Source: Liolophura sinensis
Lineage: Eukaryota > Mollusca > Polyplacophora > Chitonida > Chitonidae
NCBI RefSeq assembly: GCF_032854445.1
Contig: NC_088295.1
Location: 5,396,501-5,460,500 of the forward strand
Length of the DNA stretch: 64,000 nucleotides
Direction: 5' to 3'
Part shown: positions 51,301 to 57,228 of the stretch, in pieces
Numbering within the stretch: the stretch's first letter is position 1
How the letters are laid out: each line of letters opens with the position of its first letter
Translations under genes and position numbers: made by a program
The notes under the pieces: generated by a model
What the model was told of the DNA's origin: nothing
What the model saw: the letters and a program-made list of their open reading frames with translations, nothing else
Databases searched by the model: none

Positions 51301-53690
51301 ATGTAAGGAGCTGTCACTTATAAGGTCTCATTTATAGAGGTATCACTAAGTCATCACTTACAGATGTGTCACTTATACAGGTGTCACTTATTGTTGTGTC
51401 ACAACAGGCATCATTTATAGAGGTTTCGCTCAGAGCCATCACTTATTCAGATTTCATTTACAGAGGCGTCACTTATAGAGGTGCCACAGAAGGGGTCACT
51501 TATAAAAGTGTTGCTTTCATATGGAGGAGTCTTGCACAGCCCCCATTTATACAGGTACCACTTATAAGACCACCACTAACAATACAGCATTATCACTTCG
51601 TTATGGAGAAACCACTTACAGATCCACAATTTTCTAGTAGCATCACTTCTACCTGAACCACTTGTACTGGCACCACTTGTACAGGAACCACCTTGTACAG
51701 GAACCACCTTGTACCGGGACCACTTGTACTGGGTCCACTTGTACAGGTACCACCTTGTACAGGCACCACATTGTACAGGCACCACCTTGTACTGGCACCA
51801 CTTGTACAGGCACCACTTGTACTGGCACCATTTGTACACGCACCACTTGTACAGGCACCACTTGTACTGGCACCATTTGTACACGCATCACTTGTACAGG
51901 CACCACTTGTACAGGCACCACTTGTACTGGCACCACTTGTACTGGCACCACTTGTACACGCACCACTTGTACAGGCACCACCTTGTACTGGCACCACTTG
52001 TACAGGAACCACCTTGTACAGGAACCACCTTGTACCGGGACCACTTGTACTGGGTCCACTTGTACAGGTACCACCTTGTACAGGCACCACATTGTACAGG
52101 CACCAACTTGTATTGGCACCACTTGTACAGGCACCACTTGTACTGGCACCACTTGTACACGCACCACTTGTACAGGCTAGACTTGTACTGGGACTACTTG
52201 TACATGTAGATGTAGCAGTGTGATTGTAGTGGAGTTATCAAATACCATATTATTATCAAATAATTATTTATTGATCTGATTGCTGTATTTCTTTTTAGCT
52301 TGGGTATTTTATAGATTTATGAGGATTAATAATCTACCATAAACAGCCTACATACATCCTGATGGTAAGGCACTAAATCAACATGCACCTACATGTAGCC
52401 AGTATGTAACTATATAATCACCTTAAGTCCTATATCAAATAACCCACCTACCATCAGTCAGCAGATTAGCTATGCCTCTATAATCTACTACTCTCTATTA
52501 AAACCAACCTACCACCAGTCCACTGACTTCTCCACCCATGTTTTCATCCACCTGCCATTCCCCTTCCCATTCCCAGTTAGGACTGGGGAGTTCAAAGTTT
52601 TCCTTGGGTAGGAAGCCTTGTCCATTGACGTCACTCCAGTTTTTGCGTGCAGCTGGTATGACAGTTCTCCCAGACCAACCAATACCAGGAGTCCATCGCT
52701 ACAAAATACATCACAGAAATCAGGTGTCCATCGCTACAAAATACATCATGGGAATCAGGGGTCCATCGCTACAAAATACATAATGGAAATCAGGGGTCCA
52801 TCGCTACAAAATACATCATGGAAATCAGGGGTCCATTGCTACAAAATACATCATGGGAATCAGGGGTCCATCGCTACAAAATACATAATGGAAATCAGGG
52901 GTCCATCGCTACAAAATACATCATGCAAATCAGGGGTCCATTGCTACAAAATACATCATGGGAATCAGGGGTCCATTGCTACAAAATACATCATGGAAAT
53001 CAGGGGTCCATTGCTACAAAATACATCATGGAAATCAGGGGTCCATTGCTACAAAATACATCATGGAAATCAGGGGTCCATTGCTACAAAATACATCATG
53101 GAAATCAGGGGTCCATTGCTACAAAATACATCATGGAAATCAACAGTTAGGAAAAGTTAAAATGTGAATGTGCAGAATTTATTTTCAGCAAATTATCAGC
53201 AAATTAAGCATCGGTACAGTAACCATACTCTTTAAAATTACACTGTACAGGTCAAATGACATGTGTACAGAATCCAAAATTTCTAAGAGTGAATAGCAAA
53301 TAAAGTTCAAGACATTAAGTAGTCAGGGCTTCAAGTTACAGCTTTAGAAGTCCTATTGTATGTTAATTTCATACAAAAGTGCGTCATCATTTATTACACA
53401 AGCATTTACAAGATGTCGCAGCTGATGCCATGAAAATGACAGGAATCATTTGGGAATACCTCATTCTCATAGGTGACTTCCTGCACTCGCACTGGGATAT
53501 CTGAGGAAGGGACGTACACGTAGAGGCGGTGGTCACTGCCTAGGGCCCAGGTGCTCTGGGGAAGGGCCGATACCCGCTTAAACTCTCTCCCTACCCCGTG
53601 CCCTGTCACATGCTGAAGGTGCCTGGAGTGTGGTGACAAAGTGAACACTTTGCCCTCGCTATTAAGCAGCCAGAGTTTGGAGTCAGACAT
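24246..53690 (-). CDS. TECPR1: TECPR1, tectonin beta-propeller repeat protein 1 (22 exons)
   Basis: Complete gene for the autophagy/lysosome-damage factor that binds ATG5-ATG12 and membrane lipids and promotes LC3 lipidation or autophagosome-lysosome fusion (family knowledge). Twenty-two exons, all GT-AG with matching phases, add up to 3885 nt, 1294 aa; human TECPR1 is about 1165 aa. Order: first tectonin repeat (aa 1-65), split DysF module (YENE|RW, PSPNWEWEGEWQVDENMGG, TYVRRRKWVRYRRY), tectonin repeats to ~aa 385, a long low-complexity linker (~390-700) with a hexapeptide repeat, a PH-like domain (~740-865), tectonin repeats, a second DysF module (YENQKW, SSSWQWISDWAVDF, RRRRWIRRCRLVTSGPW) and C-terminal tectonin repeats. 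The extra length lies mostly in the linker. The upstream 5' UTR exon piece ends at an acceptor near 53746. BRI3 is divergent upstream. Many introns hold arrays copied from their own splice junctions. Confidence 0.95.
24468..24587 (-). CDS. TECPR1: TECPR1 exon 21
   Basis: Residues 1237-1276: VWVVRDNMVAKRVSEEGVLS, RRLGVSTECPLGTGWEDGIG, last full tectonin repeat. Acceptor 'ttccag|gtgtgg', donor 'attggg|gtaagc'. Confidence 0.94.
24700..24800 (-). mobile_element. SINE head fragment, second family (TECPR1 intron 20)
   Basis: On the minus strand 'ccaatgaggttgcgagatc' and 'aaatccagctc' resemble the B-box side of the element at 10890-11145. Fragmentary. Confidence 0.4.
25260..25366 (-). CDS. TECPR1: TECPR1 exon 20
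   Basis: Residues 1201-1236: NLWRRKNTSAIFPEGTEWEL, VSRQIRYVSAGQDGQ, tectonin repeat. Acceptor 'gttgtag|ataacc', donor 'ggacag|gtgagt'. Confidence 0.94.
25500..25670. repeat. ~100-bp tandem duplication (TECPR1 intron 19)
   Basis: 'gctgactaacataatccagt' with 'aatggaaatcaccgaaa' and 'catcataagcc' occurs twice, about 98 bases apart. The rest of the intron, 25367-26212, is unique. Confidence 0.88.
26213..26311 (-). CDS. TECPR1: TECPR1 exon 19
   Basis: Residues 1168-1201: KVWLQVVPSPPDGAPLRQVS, VGDNSVWAVDSN, tectonin repeat. Acceptor 'atacag|gcaagg', donor 'caata|gtaagt', phase 1 out. Confidence 0.93.
26735..27185. repeat. ~66-bp array copied from TECPR1 exon 18 donor
   Basis: Six to seven units, the first being the end of exon 18. 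On the minus strand each runs 'tgtggttcaggagtggagtg', then 'tc(c/t)(a/t)cagatct' variants, then 'acag|gtaagcac' and 'ggtacagacaggtgtgga'. Several keep a perfect CAG|GTAAG donor. Confidence 0.94.
27134..27441 (-). CDS. TECPR1: TECPR1 exon 18
   Basis: Residues 1065-1168: RCRLVTSGPWLPVGPLPVID, AIWAVGANGDALCRVGVTPS, WFHVPADQPFLAISIGGNSW, VWGIARDGSVWFRSGVSTDL, two tectonin repeats. RLVTSGPW closes the DysF module. Acceptor 'ctgtag|gagatg', donor 'ctacag|gtaagc', phase 1 out. Confidence 0.96.
27924..27986 (-). CDS. TECPR1: TECPR1 exon 17 (DysF end)
   Basis: Residues 1044-1065: TQEFHGQPGWRDSYRRRRWI. RRRRWIR is the basic end of the second DysF module. Acceptor 'cccag|gaccc', donor 'atcag|gtaaat', phase 2 out. 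A small 12-bp repeat ('ctaccggcac') sits at 27655-27720 in intron 17. Confidence 0.93.
28100..30240. repeat. 31-bp array with nested SINE (TECPR1 intron 16)
   Basis: About sixty copies of 'ctacagtgtgtaacatcagg' plus 'taatactggag'. An almost homogeneous block lies at 28160-28600, with more diverged units on both sides. Array units resume after the SINE at 29976-30175, up to about 30240. Confidence 0.95.
29976..30175 (-). mobile_element. SINE (family S) inserted in the 31-bp array
   Basis: Tail '(attt)n gattggtg', 'ttacgccgtactcaagg', 'catgaccatgcgtaggctgc' and B-box side 'gagctggacttgaactca'. The tRNA-like 5' end is missing. Array units lie on both sides, so the array existed first. Confidence 0.9.
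30396..30472 (-). CDS. TECPR1: TECPR1 exon 16 (DysF)
   Basis: Residues 1019-1044: ISDWAVDFSVAGGVDVDGWQ, YTSFP. Acceptor 'ttgtag|ataagt', donor 'ccccag|gtatag', phase 2 out. Confidence 0.93.
30565..30661 (-). CDS. TECPR1: TECPR1 exon 15 (DysF)
   Basis: Residues 986-1018: YLLANKYAWTDETGRKPLTQ, QSIPTPSSSWQW. Matches the DysF pattern WSD...P...W.W. Acceptor 'ggacag|gtatct', donor 'cagtgg|gtaagc', phase 0 out. Confidence 0.94.
30600..31270. repeat. ~64-bp array copied from TECPR1 exon 15 acceptor
   Basis: About nine units. On the minus strand each has 'gattacctgtatttctggag' then 'ag' and a start such as 'ttatctgttggcttggc' or 'gtacttgtcggcttggc'. The real acceptor reads 'ctatttctggacag|gtatctcttggctaac'. 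Units near the exon keep the exon-like start; distal ones drift. Confidence 0.9.
31285..31470. repeat. ~25-bp array (TECPR1 intron 14)
   Basis: Six to seven copies of 'gtgtgtggacaatgtgtagt' with 'cagtt', directly left of the exon 14 donor. Confidence 0.9.
31493..31595 (-). CDS. TECPR1: TECPR1 exon 14 (second DysF start)
   Basis: Residues 952-986: ISGVNSAVYPQTDTRQMCIY, ENQKWHLLTGFSS. YENQKW opens the second DysF module. Acceptor 'gctgcag|gtattt', donor 'ctccag|gtgagt', phase 2 out. Confidence 0.95.
31720..31847 (-). CDS. TECPR1: TECPR1 exon 13
   Basis: Residues 909-952: YWQQVGGHMLMVKTNTEGIT, WAISHDHTAYVYTGGYGGGI, FK. The YTGGYGGG motif is diagnostic for TECPR1. Acceptor 'ctacag|gtactg', donor 'aaag|gtaacc', phase 1 out. 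Confidence 0.96.
31860..32385. repeat. ~22-bp array (TECPR1 intron 12)
   Basis: About twenty-three copies of 'ccattccacaaccagtccacta' and variants with 'aagcagtccc'. No match to the flanking exons. Confidence 0.94.
32540..32850. repeat. Tandem copies of TECPR1 exon 12 donor junction
   Basis: About five diverged ~45-50-bp units downstream of exon 12. On the minus strand the real junction is 'aaacacatggctcaaag|gtatgt'. Copies read 'aaacacatatctaaaag|gtac' and 'caacacctgagtgaaag|gtatg', each followed by 'tctggttgtgtt' and 'acacatgct'. Confidence 0.9.
32802..32941 (-). CDS. TECPR1: TECPR1 exon 12
   Basis: Residues 863-909: VATLSMACSSLQGVAQAPDS, SICWAVTDRGDVFMHLPTSQ, PKHMAQ, tectonin repeat. Acceptor 'gttgtag|gtggcc', donor 'tcaaag|gtatgt', phase 2 out. 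Confidence 0.94.
33199..33354 (-). CDS. TECPR1: TECPR1 exon 11 (PH-like domain)
   Basis: Residues 811-862: HVQLSLADIVCVPRITISNY, KAAFAIFLSDAVKSKEKPYI, LSAVSEKETDDW, with the C-terminal helix Trp of PH domains. Acceptor 'tttttcag|catgtg', donor 'gattgg|gtaatg'. Confidence 0.94.
33570..34200. repeat. Tandem copies of TECPR1 exon 10 3' end plus donor
   Basis: Five units of about 100-115 bp, the first being the last ~87 bases of exon 10 itself. On the minus strand each runs from 'gtgagct(a/g)' through 'tctacacttcaca' and 'ggaaaacaaatg|gtactg' to 'ttagtattgtgtattt'. The intronic copies keep the donor but have drifted inside the exon-like part. Confidence 0.93.
34109..34267 (-). CDS. TECPR1: TECPR1 exon 10 (PH-like domain)
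   Basis: Residues 758-810: TVWVKRGHLQIRLRCRRGND, WASCELELEQGLRRHNSQSG, LLFLHFTQQGKQM. VWVK is shared with vertebrate TECPR1. Acceptor 'gtttcag|acagtg', donor 'caaatg|gtactg' (weak at +4/+5). Confidence 0.92.
34672..34793 (-). CDS. TECPR1: TECPR1 exon 9
   Basis: Residues 717-757: IADTEAPPIDQSLRNKLLQE, LRWRNEMLELFQGYEEAVEK, a helical stretch before the PH-like domain. Acceptor 'attacag|acatcg', donor 'gagaag|gtaggt'. Confidence 0.92.
34925..35695. repeat. 59-bp array (TECPR1 intron 8)
   Basis: About thirteen copies of a ~59-bp unit ('agatttggtagcaaggctac', 'aaggagactgcctgtaggag', 'acacatgaatgcagaactt'). On the minus strand each unit has 'tgtgtctcctacag|gc', a good-looking acceptor, but it does not match exon 9's own acceptor. 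Confidence 0.95.
35700..36340. other. TECPR1 intron 8, unique part
   Basis: Unique intron sequence between an array and a SINE; nothing else seen. Sequence 36646-37050 after the SINE is likewise unremarkable. Confidence 0.6.
36355..36631 (-). mobile_element. Full-length tRNA-derived SINE (family S) with target-site duplication
   Basis: Reference copy for this window. On the minus strand it starts with the tRNA-like head 'ggggcctccgtggctcagtc', with B box 'gtgagttcaagtccagc'. It continues 'ccggccgtaagtgggatgg' and 'ccataatgctggccgccg' and ends 'gtaaaacaccaatc' plus a 26-base A run. The 14-base repeat 'gaatccataatgga' at 36341-36354 and 36632-36645 is a perfect target-site duplication, so the copy is young. 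Confidence 0.97.
37051..38149 (-). CDS. TECPR1: TECPR1 exon 8 (linker exon)
   Basis: Residues 351-717. Starts VLGIGLDDTAVYIRSSITPE and LLTGKTWEKLS, closing the N-terminal propeller repeats. About 300 residues of Ser/Thr/Asp/Lys/Glu-rich linker follow, with a hexapeptide repeat, ending MNWIWVSACALNIADTAS. In vertebrates the ATG5-binding region sits in the equivalent linker; I cannot align it here. Acceptor 'tgcacag|gtgtta', donor 'aatacaa|gtgagc', phase 1 out. Confidence 0.92.
37540..37715 (-). repeat. TECPR1: Coding minisatellite in TECPR1 linker, 18-bp unit
   Basis: About nine copies of a hexapeptide T-[SNT]-[SPL]-K-D-[EDQ] (TSSKDE, TNPKDE, TTLKDE and so on) in exon 8, in frame. The encoded stretch is highly charged and probably disordered. 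Confidence 0.95.
38150..38962. other. TECPR1 intron 7, unique part
   Basis: AT-rich unique intron, nothing recognisable apart from the SINE that follows. Confidence 0.6.
38963..39144 (-). mobile_element. SINE (family S), truncated, with target-site duplication
   Basis: A long T run at 38963, then 'gattggtgttttacgccgta', and an abrupt end after 'aagccagcatg'. The 12-base direct repeat 'agacattaaaga' flanks it (38951-38962 and 39145-39156). The tRNA-like head is missing, so the element was 5'-truncated on insertion. Confidence 0.95.
39535..39630 (-). CDS. TECPR1: TECPR1 exon 7
   Basis: Residues 319-350: IWFWKSQTEGLEGSWIEMVG, EMSLLSVSQNDQ. SWIEMVGEM is a hallmark of TECPR1. Acceptor 'tgagacag|atatgg', donor 'gatcaa|gtaagg'. 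Confidence 0.95.
39890..40032 (+). mobile_element. SINE 3' part, related family
   Basis: 'tggtttatcctgggcactcc', 'agttcttccacccataca', then the shared tail 'ttcttgagtatggtgtaaac' and 'aatcaaataaata'. The body differs from family S but the tail is shared. Confidence 0.6.
40090..40187 (-). CDS. TECPR1: TECPR1 exon 6
   Basis: Residues 286-318: TDWEQVPGPMGNPLLHVAAG, TQAVWALSRDGK, tectonin repeat. Acceptor 'tttatcag|gtacag' restores phase with exon 5; donor 'ggcaag|gtaagg'. An internal 'gctgcag|gtacac' is a possible second acceptor. Confidence 0.92.
40120..42545. repeat. 87-bp array copied from TECPR1 exon 6 acceptor and exon body
   Basis: About twenty-eight tandem 87-bp units with few differences. 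On the minus strand each holds the acceptor 'tgtttatcag|gtacagac', then an exon-like stretch that would read TDWVQVPGPVGNNLIHVAVG, then a TGA. The last copy is real exon 6, reading TDWEQVPGPMGNPLLHVAAG. The array fills intron 5. The open frames it creates (830 codons on the plus strand, up to 298 on the minus) are artefacts of the period. Confidence 0.96.
42813..42999 (-). CDS. TECPR1: TECPR1 exon 5
   Basis: Residues 224-286: VYVRLGVNADCPEGRTWHPI, GVTEVSVGPCGQVWLITWDG, QTLVRTDVSCETPY, a classic tectonin repeat. Acceptor 'ttcaag|gtgtat'. Donor 'tatg|gttagt' is slightly off consensus; phase 1 out. Confidence 0.93.
43218..43430 (+). mobile_element. SINE copy (family S)
   Basis: Reads 'aggcctctcaccaatgcgg', 'attcaagtccagctcatg' (B box), 'ggccgtaagtgggaagg', 'accataatgctggccgcc' and a short tail 'aaataaatag'. 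The first ~50 bases of the tRNA-like head are missing. It lies in TECPR1 intron 4, opposite to the gene. Confidence 0.9.
43510..43638 (-). CDS. TECPR1: TECPR1 exon 4
   Basis: Residues 181-223: VATLGDEMGDPAELFLDVSV, GGQDLNCQVEGQLCVWTVSI, TGQ, the first half of a tectonin repeat. Acceptor 'ttgtag|gttgcc', donor 'ggacag|gtagtc'. The upstream piece of intron 3, 43639-44170, is unique sequence. Confidence 0.93.
44170..49080. repeat. Very large 31-bp array (TECPR1 intron 3)
   Basis: Roughly 155-160 copies of a 31-bp unit ('ctagtggccagcagaaagct', 'atcaattatac'), the largest array in the window. Variants (cagcag/cagtag/cagcac, tatcaatt/taccattt) mix in recurring patterns, which suggests multi-unit duplications. 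On the minus strand each unit holds 'gctttctgctggccactag|gtata', a pyrimidine tract plus TAG|GT. Confidence 0.96.
49200..50590. repeat. 38-bp array next to TECPR1 exon 3 donor
   Basis: About thirty-six copies of a 38-bp unit ('cactgagccagtggaggatg', 'gtcggtagcacagctaca'). On the minus strand a unit reads 'actggctcagtgtgtagc', which resembles the exon 3 donor 'gctgggctcaggtgagta' 25 bases away. The likeness is weaker than for the other splice-seeded arrays. Confidence 0.95.
50616..50738 (-). CDS. TECPR1: TECPR1 exon 3 (DysF C-part)
   Basis: Residues 140-180: GWQYAVNWLSKFSAEQTWKT, YVRRRKWVRYRRYTCSDSWA, Q. The basic RRRKWVRYRRY run is the conserved end of the DysF domain. Acceptor 'tgctccag|ggatgg', donor 'gctcag|gtgagt'. 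Confidence 0.95.
51055..51540. repeat. ~17-18-bp array (TECPR1 intron 2)
   Basis: Degenerate units of 'gaggtgtcacttataga'. A later part near 51550-51640 leads into the 15-bp array. Confidence 0.88.
51655..52205. repeat. 15-bp array with higher-order duplication (TECPR1 intron 2)
   Basis: About thirty-six copies of 'caccacttgtacagg' / 'caccacttgtactgg'. A ~125-bp block at about 51680-51800 recurs almost unchanged at about 52005-52120. The 15-bp period keeps five of six frames open for over 160 codons; none is a gene. Confidence 0.95.
52513..52698 (-). CDS. TECPR1: TECPR1 exon 2 (DysF N-part)
   Basis: Residues 78-139: RWTPGIGWSGRTVIPAARKN, WSDVNGQGFLPKENFE, PSPNWEWEGEWQVDENMGGE. The Trp-rich pattern is the DysF signature. 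Acceptor 'tttgtag|cgatgg', donor 'ctggtg|gtaggt', phase 0 both sides. Confidence 0.94.
52690..53150. repeat. 35-bp array copied from the TECPR1 exon 2 acceptor
   Basis: About thirteen near-identical 35-bp units. On the minus strand each reads 'atgatgtattttgtag' then 'c(g/a)atgg' and 'acccctgatttcc'. The member next to exon 2 is the real acceptor (AG at 52699-52700) with the coding start 'cgatggactcctgg'. Every unit keeps the TTTTGTAG acceptor. Confidence 0.95.
53460..53690 (-). CDS. TECPR1: TECPR1 exon 1 (start codon)
   Basis: Residues 1-77, starting MSDSKLWLLNSEGKVFTLSP and containing FKRVSALPQSTWALGSDHRL, a tectonin repeat, ending YENE, the first half of the DysF signature. Donor 'aatgag|gtattc'. 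The 5' UTR continues to 53745, where 'cctttcag' looks like an acceptor, so an upstream non-coding exon is likely. Confidence 0.93.
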
Positions 53691-53837
53691 TTGTCATGCT
53701 GTAATCCCATATCACACATGAAGAAGTCTGTCTCTACAGAGCAATCTGAAAGGAATCAAACACCCACAAGTAATAAAGGAAGAAAATAATCAGTACCAGT
53801 ATTCACATATATAGGCCTATACTGTGCAAAAATAAAT

Positions 53838-53993
53838 TTATTTATATATATATTTATTTGATTGGTTGTTTACACCGTACTCAAGAATATTTCACATATA
53901 CGACCGCAGCCATTATGGTGGGAGGAAACTGGGCAGAGCCCAGAGGAAACCCATGACCATCCGCAGGTTGTTGCCAGACCTTCCCACATACAC
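53838..53993 (-). mobile_element. SINE (family S), truncated
   Basis: 'atttatttgattggttgttt', 'acaccgtactcaag', 'cagccattatggtgggagg' and 'accatccgcaggttgttgcc', ending at 'cttcccacatac'. The head is missing. It lies upstream of TECPR1 exon 1. Confidence 0.9.
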
Positions 53994-55360
53994 AAAAATA
54001 AATAAATAAAAATCATTGCACATGCATGTACACCAGTTAACATTTTCCACGTATTATCTATCACAAGGGTTAACATCTACGTGTAGGGCCTGTAGGTGAA
54101 AGTAGCATATGTCAGGCAGATTTTCTGGTTCTGGTTTCCTGGCAGGCTGGGGATGGAGGTTGGGAGGAGGTCAGAGTTGGGGTTGGGGGTGGGGGGGTGC
54201 TGGAGATTAGATTATTTCAGCGCCTTGTCATTCAAGAATGGATGCTGAGGTCTGCTACTTCATCTACGTGTTGCAGGAAGCTGTTGCTGTTTCAACTGCC
54301 TGAATGGCATTACTTTCACTTTCTCTCTTGGCGAGCTGTTTAGATACCCATCGTTCTTTGTGATCCACAGGCCAACACAAATTGAGACGATGTAGGTATT
54401 AAGTTAAGAAATGTGACAACTATATCTTACGTTCAGTTTCGCATATTTAGTCGCACCGACACACCACTTGTTGGCGTGGCGTGTAACCATACCATCTGGT
54501 TGTTGTGACATGCAGCCGACGTTGTGAGTAACACTGCACGTGTTGATCGACTTCCTAGTTGACAGCACAGAGCTAAGTGCGCTCTCACATCCCAAAATGA
54601 TGAGGAAAGGAGGCATTTCATGGAATAAATTAAATCAGTCTTTGTCTGATGTAGACAACAAAACGTTTTAGACACAAAAGTAAATGTTCAGAGTGTTCAG
54701 TTCAAGTGCAACAATAAATACGAAAGTACGGCTATACAAACAGTGTGATTAGTCGCGTGACCAATTTGAAGTTTACAGAATTCCTCGTGACGGGCTTACT
54801 TCCTGAAAAGTTTGTTTTACAAAAAAAACGTGTGTTTTTATTGTGGGTAAGTAGAGCTGACAAGTCAAATTCTCTAATCTTGACATTTAGTTTTAGTTGA
54901 TTTTAAATACTGACAGTGACACGCAAAAAACTGACCAACTGTGAATGTGGCTGACTCTTCGTACACCTACCAGGCCTACAGGCTGCAGAGCCAAGTTATC
55001 AACGCCACGGTATGGAACAATTTTAAAAACATGTACGCGGTACCGTTCAGACTGGTGTAAAGACTGGGTTTGTCCTTTTTTAAGTCAATGAGCCCCTTTT
55101 TAGATGCTCATTTTGAAAAGCTGGTTGTTCAATGAATTGACGTCACTTTAGCTCGTGATAGCAACCTCAACTTTCAAATTCCCACCGTTCCTGCTGTTGC
55201 TACATGTAAGTTAACTGGATAAACTGGCCTAGGTGGATATTCTTTTTAAGTAAATATATTTTATGTAATCCTTCAGGTACCTTTGTATGTAGAACTTTTA
55301 TAAGTCACCTTAAAGTTTTAGAGGCATCACATGTATAGTAGCACCACTTGATGAGGTACT
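53994..55360. other. TECPR1-BRI3 intergenic region
   Basis: Shared upstream region of two divergent genes. No array. 'ttgtgggtaagtagag' at 54840 has a donor-like GTAAGT and could end a non-coding first exon of BRI3 on the plus strand. Promoters are expected here but I see no motif I would defend. Confidence 0.4.
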
Positions 55361-55369
55361 TCTTACATA

Positions 55370-55735
55370 TCCGCCATTATGGACAAACCACTTACGGTTA
55401 CAGAGGTAGGCCTACAATTGTCTAGTAGCACAGCTTCTACCTGAACCACTTGTACAGGCACCACTTGTACTGGGACTACTTGTACATGTAGACGTAGCAG
55501 TGTGATTATAGCGGAGTGGCTCTATAATATCAAATAATTATTTATTGATGTGATAGCTGTATTTTTTTTTATTTATCTTAGCTATTTTATAGATTTACGG
55601 GGAATAATAATTTACCATAAACAGCCTACATACAACCTGATGGTAAGGCACTAAATCAACGTGCACCTACACGTAGCCAGCATATCTACTACCCTCTATT
55701 AAAACCAAACAACCACCAGTCCAGGTATCCAGGTC
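55370..55735. repeat. Segmental duplicate of TECPR1 intron 2 with contracted array
   Basis: Matches 51590-51680 joined to 52180-52520: 'caattgtctagtagcac', 'cttctacctgaaccacttgt', 'tagcagtgtgattata', 'ataaacagcctacataca', 'tgatggtaaggcactaaatc'. It ends at 'accaccagtcca', the edge of exon 2. Only two to three 15-bp units separate the flanks here, versus about thirty-six in the intron. Confidence 0.9.
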
Positions 55736-56124
55736 CACCAGCAGTGAATTTCATAATATTTTACCATTCTAGTATAATAATTCTAATGTTTTTGAAGAAG
55801 GTTTACAATGTACTCACAGGCTTTATTTTCACAGGGCTGTACTTTGAATGGTCGATTAACATCCTTTGATTGATCAATTTATTTGAGACCGTGCAAGTAC
55901 TTAATTCACTAAATTAGTTGCCTTAATTGAGGCAGTGTCAAGCAGGCGACGAGGTAAAAGATGACAACGGAAGGTATAAGGAAATGAACAACTGACAATA
56001 GCGACGATAAAGTATGTTAGACATCAGAACAATTTCCACATCAAATGTAAATTGTGAAGGTCAAGAAAGGCTTGTTTTGGACTTTGTGAAGCAGAGTTTT
56101 ATATTGTCCCATGTTACATGTACT

Positions 56125-56330
56125 GTGACCCAGAAGCTTCACCAATGTTGTCGCTGTGATCAAGTTCAGCTCATGCTGGCTTCCTTTGTGGCAGTACGTG
56201 GGAAGATTTGCCAGTAACCTGTGCTTGGTCGTGGGTTTCCTCCCACCATAATGCTGGCCGCCATGGTATAAGTGAAATATTCTTCAGTATGGCATGAAAC
56301 ACCAACCAAATAAATAAATAAATAAATAAA
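56125..56330 (+). mobile_element. SINE (family S), 5'-truncated
   Basis: 'cttcaccaatgttgtcgctg', 'atcaagttcagctcatgctg', 'ccaccataatgctggccgcc', 'gtataagtgaaatattctt' and tail 'accaaccaaataaataaa'. Confidence 0.9.
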
Positions 56331-57164
56331 CGTATTGGACAATCATATACTAGCATATTGGTGCAAGTCAGGCATGTTGGCGCCAGTAAATCTGCAAATG
56401 CCTGGATATCCATGTAAGTAAGTAACATCACAAATCATTAATGGCGCTAACTACAACTGTGCATGTAGCTGAGCAAGCCATACATGAATTAACAGCCATG
56501 GACAATATTTCTAGGAGTTTGGTTGTTGTAACAGTTTCATGTTGTACAGGGCTTTGATCCATATTTGGCAGGCAAAAGTGTACTGAACTTATTGTAAGCA
56601 GTGTTAAAACATATAGATGAAAACACAGAAGCTGTTGAGAATAACAGCCTGACAGTAGACATTGAAAACCAGAGTTATAACAGCGACAAATCAATTACAT
56701 GTATGCTAGTTGCAGAGTGTAACTTTCAAATCAAGCAACACAAAGTGTTGAGAGATTTATTTTGCGAATTTGTGCAGTTGTCATGGATTGTTTTTGGTTC
56801 GGTGAGACTCAGAACAGGTTAGTTGATTTTGGGGATCACTGGGTTGACATTGATATATGCTAGGGAAGTTTTAATGCGATTAATTGTTCCTTACTGTTGA
56901 TCCGACACATTAGACAGTTTCTTTCTGTAACTCTCTCAACACTTTCACTTTTTGTGTTGCTCAATTTACAATCCACAACTACATGTACATGTCGAGAAAT
57001 CCCAAAATGGATGTTGTTGTTTTTTTTTCTGATTGAAAGCTTAATGATTCTCTGGAATCATACGGGCAAGTAAAGAGTTGAACACAAACTTCCTAATGCT
57101 TGTTTAAAATTGCTTTGTTTCTGTCACAGAGATACTTCATACTTTTACAAGACCAGAGTGAGAC

Positions 57165-57228
57165 ATGGCACAACCCCCGTCTTATGGGACTGCGCCACCC
57201 CCTTATGAGGGTGGCCCTGCAGGTAAAG
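57165..57228 (+). CDS. BRI3: BRI3 exon 1
   Basis: [21 protein letters not shown]. Two donors six bases apart, 'gcag|gtaaag' (57223) and 'aaag|gtaagt' (57229), keep the same phase; the second is closer to consensus and is used here. Confidence 0.9.

Noticed and set aside
51576-52223. Cys/Thr-rich frames of 165-176 codons that look like a repetitive secreted protein
   Set aside because: 15-bp array; open in nearly all frames, no signal peptide or splice context.
54948-55012. Exon-like stretch reading ADSSYTYQAYRLQSQVINA before a GT
   Set aside because: Reads well for ~20 residues but has no Met in that frame, no clear acceptor and no partner exon; the idea of a third gene start is unsupported.
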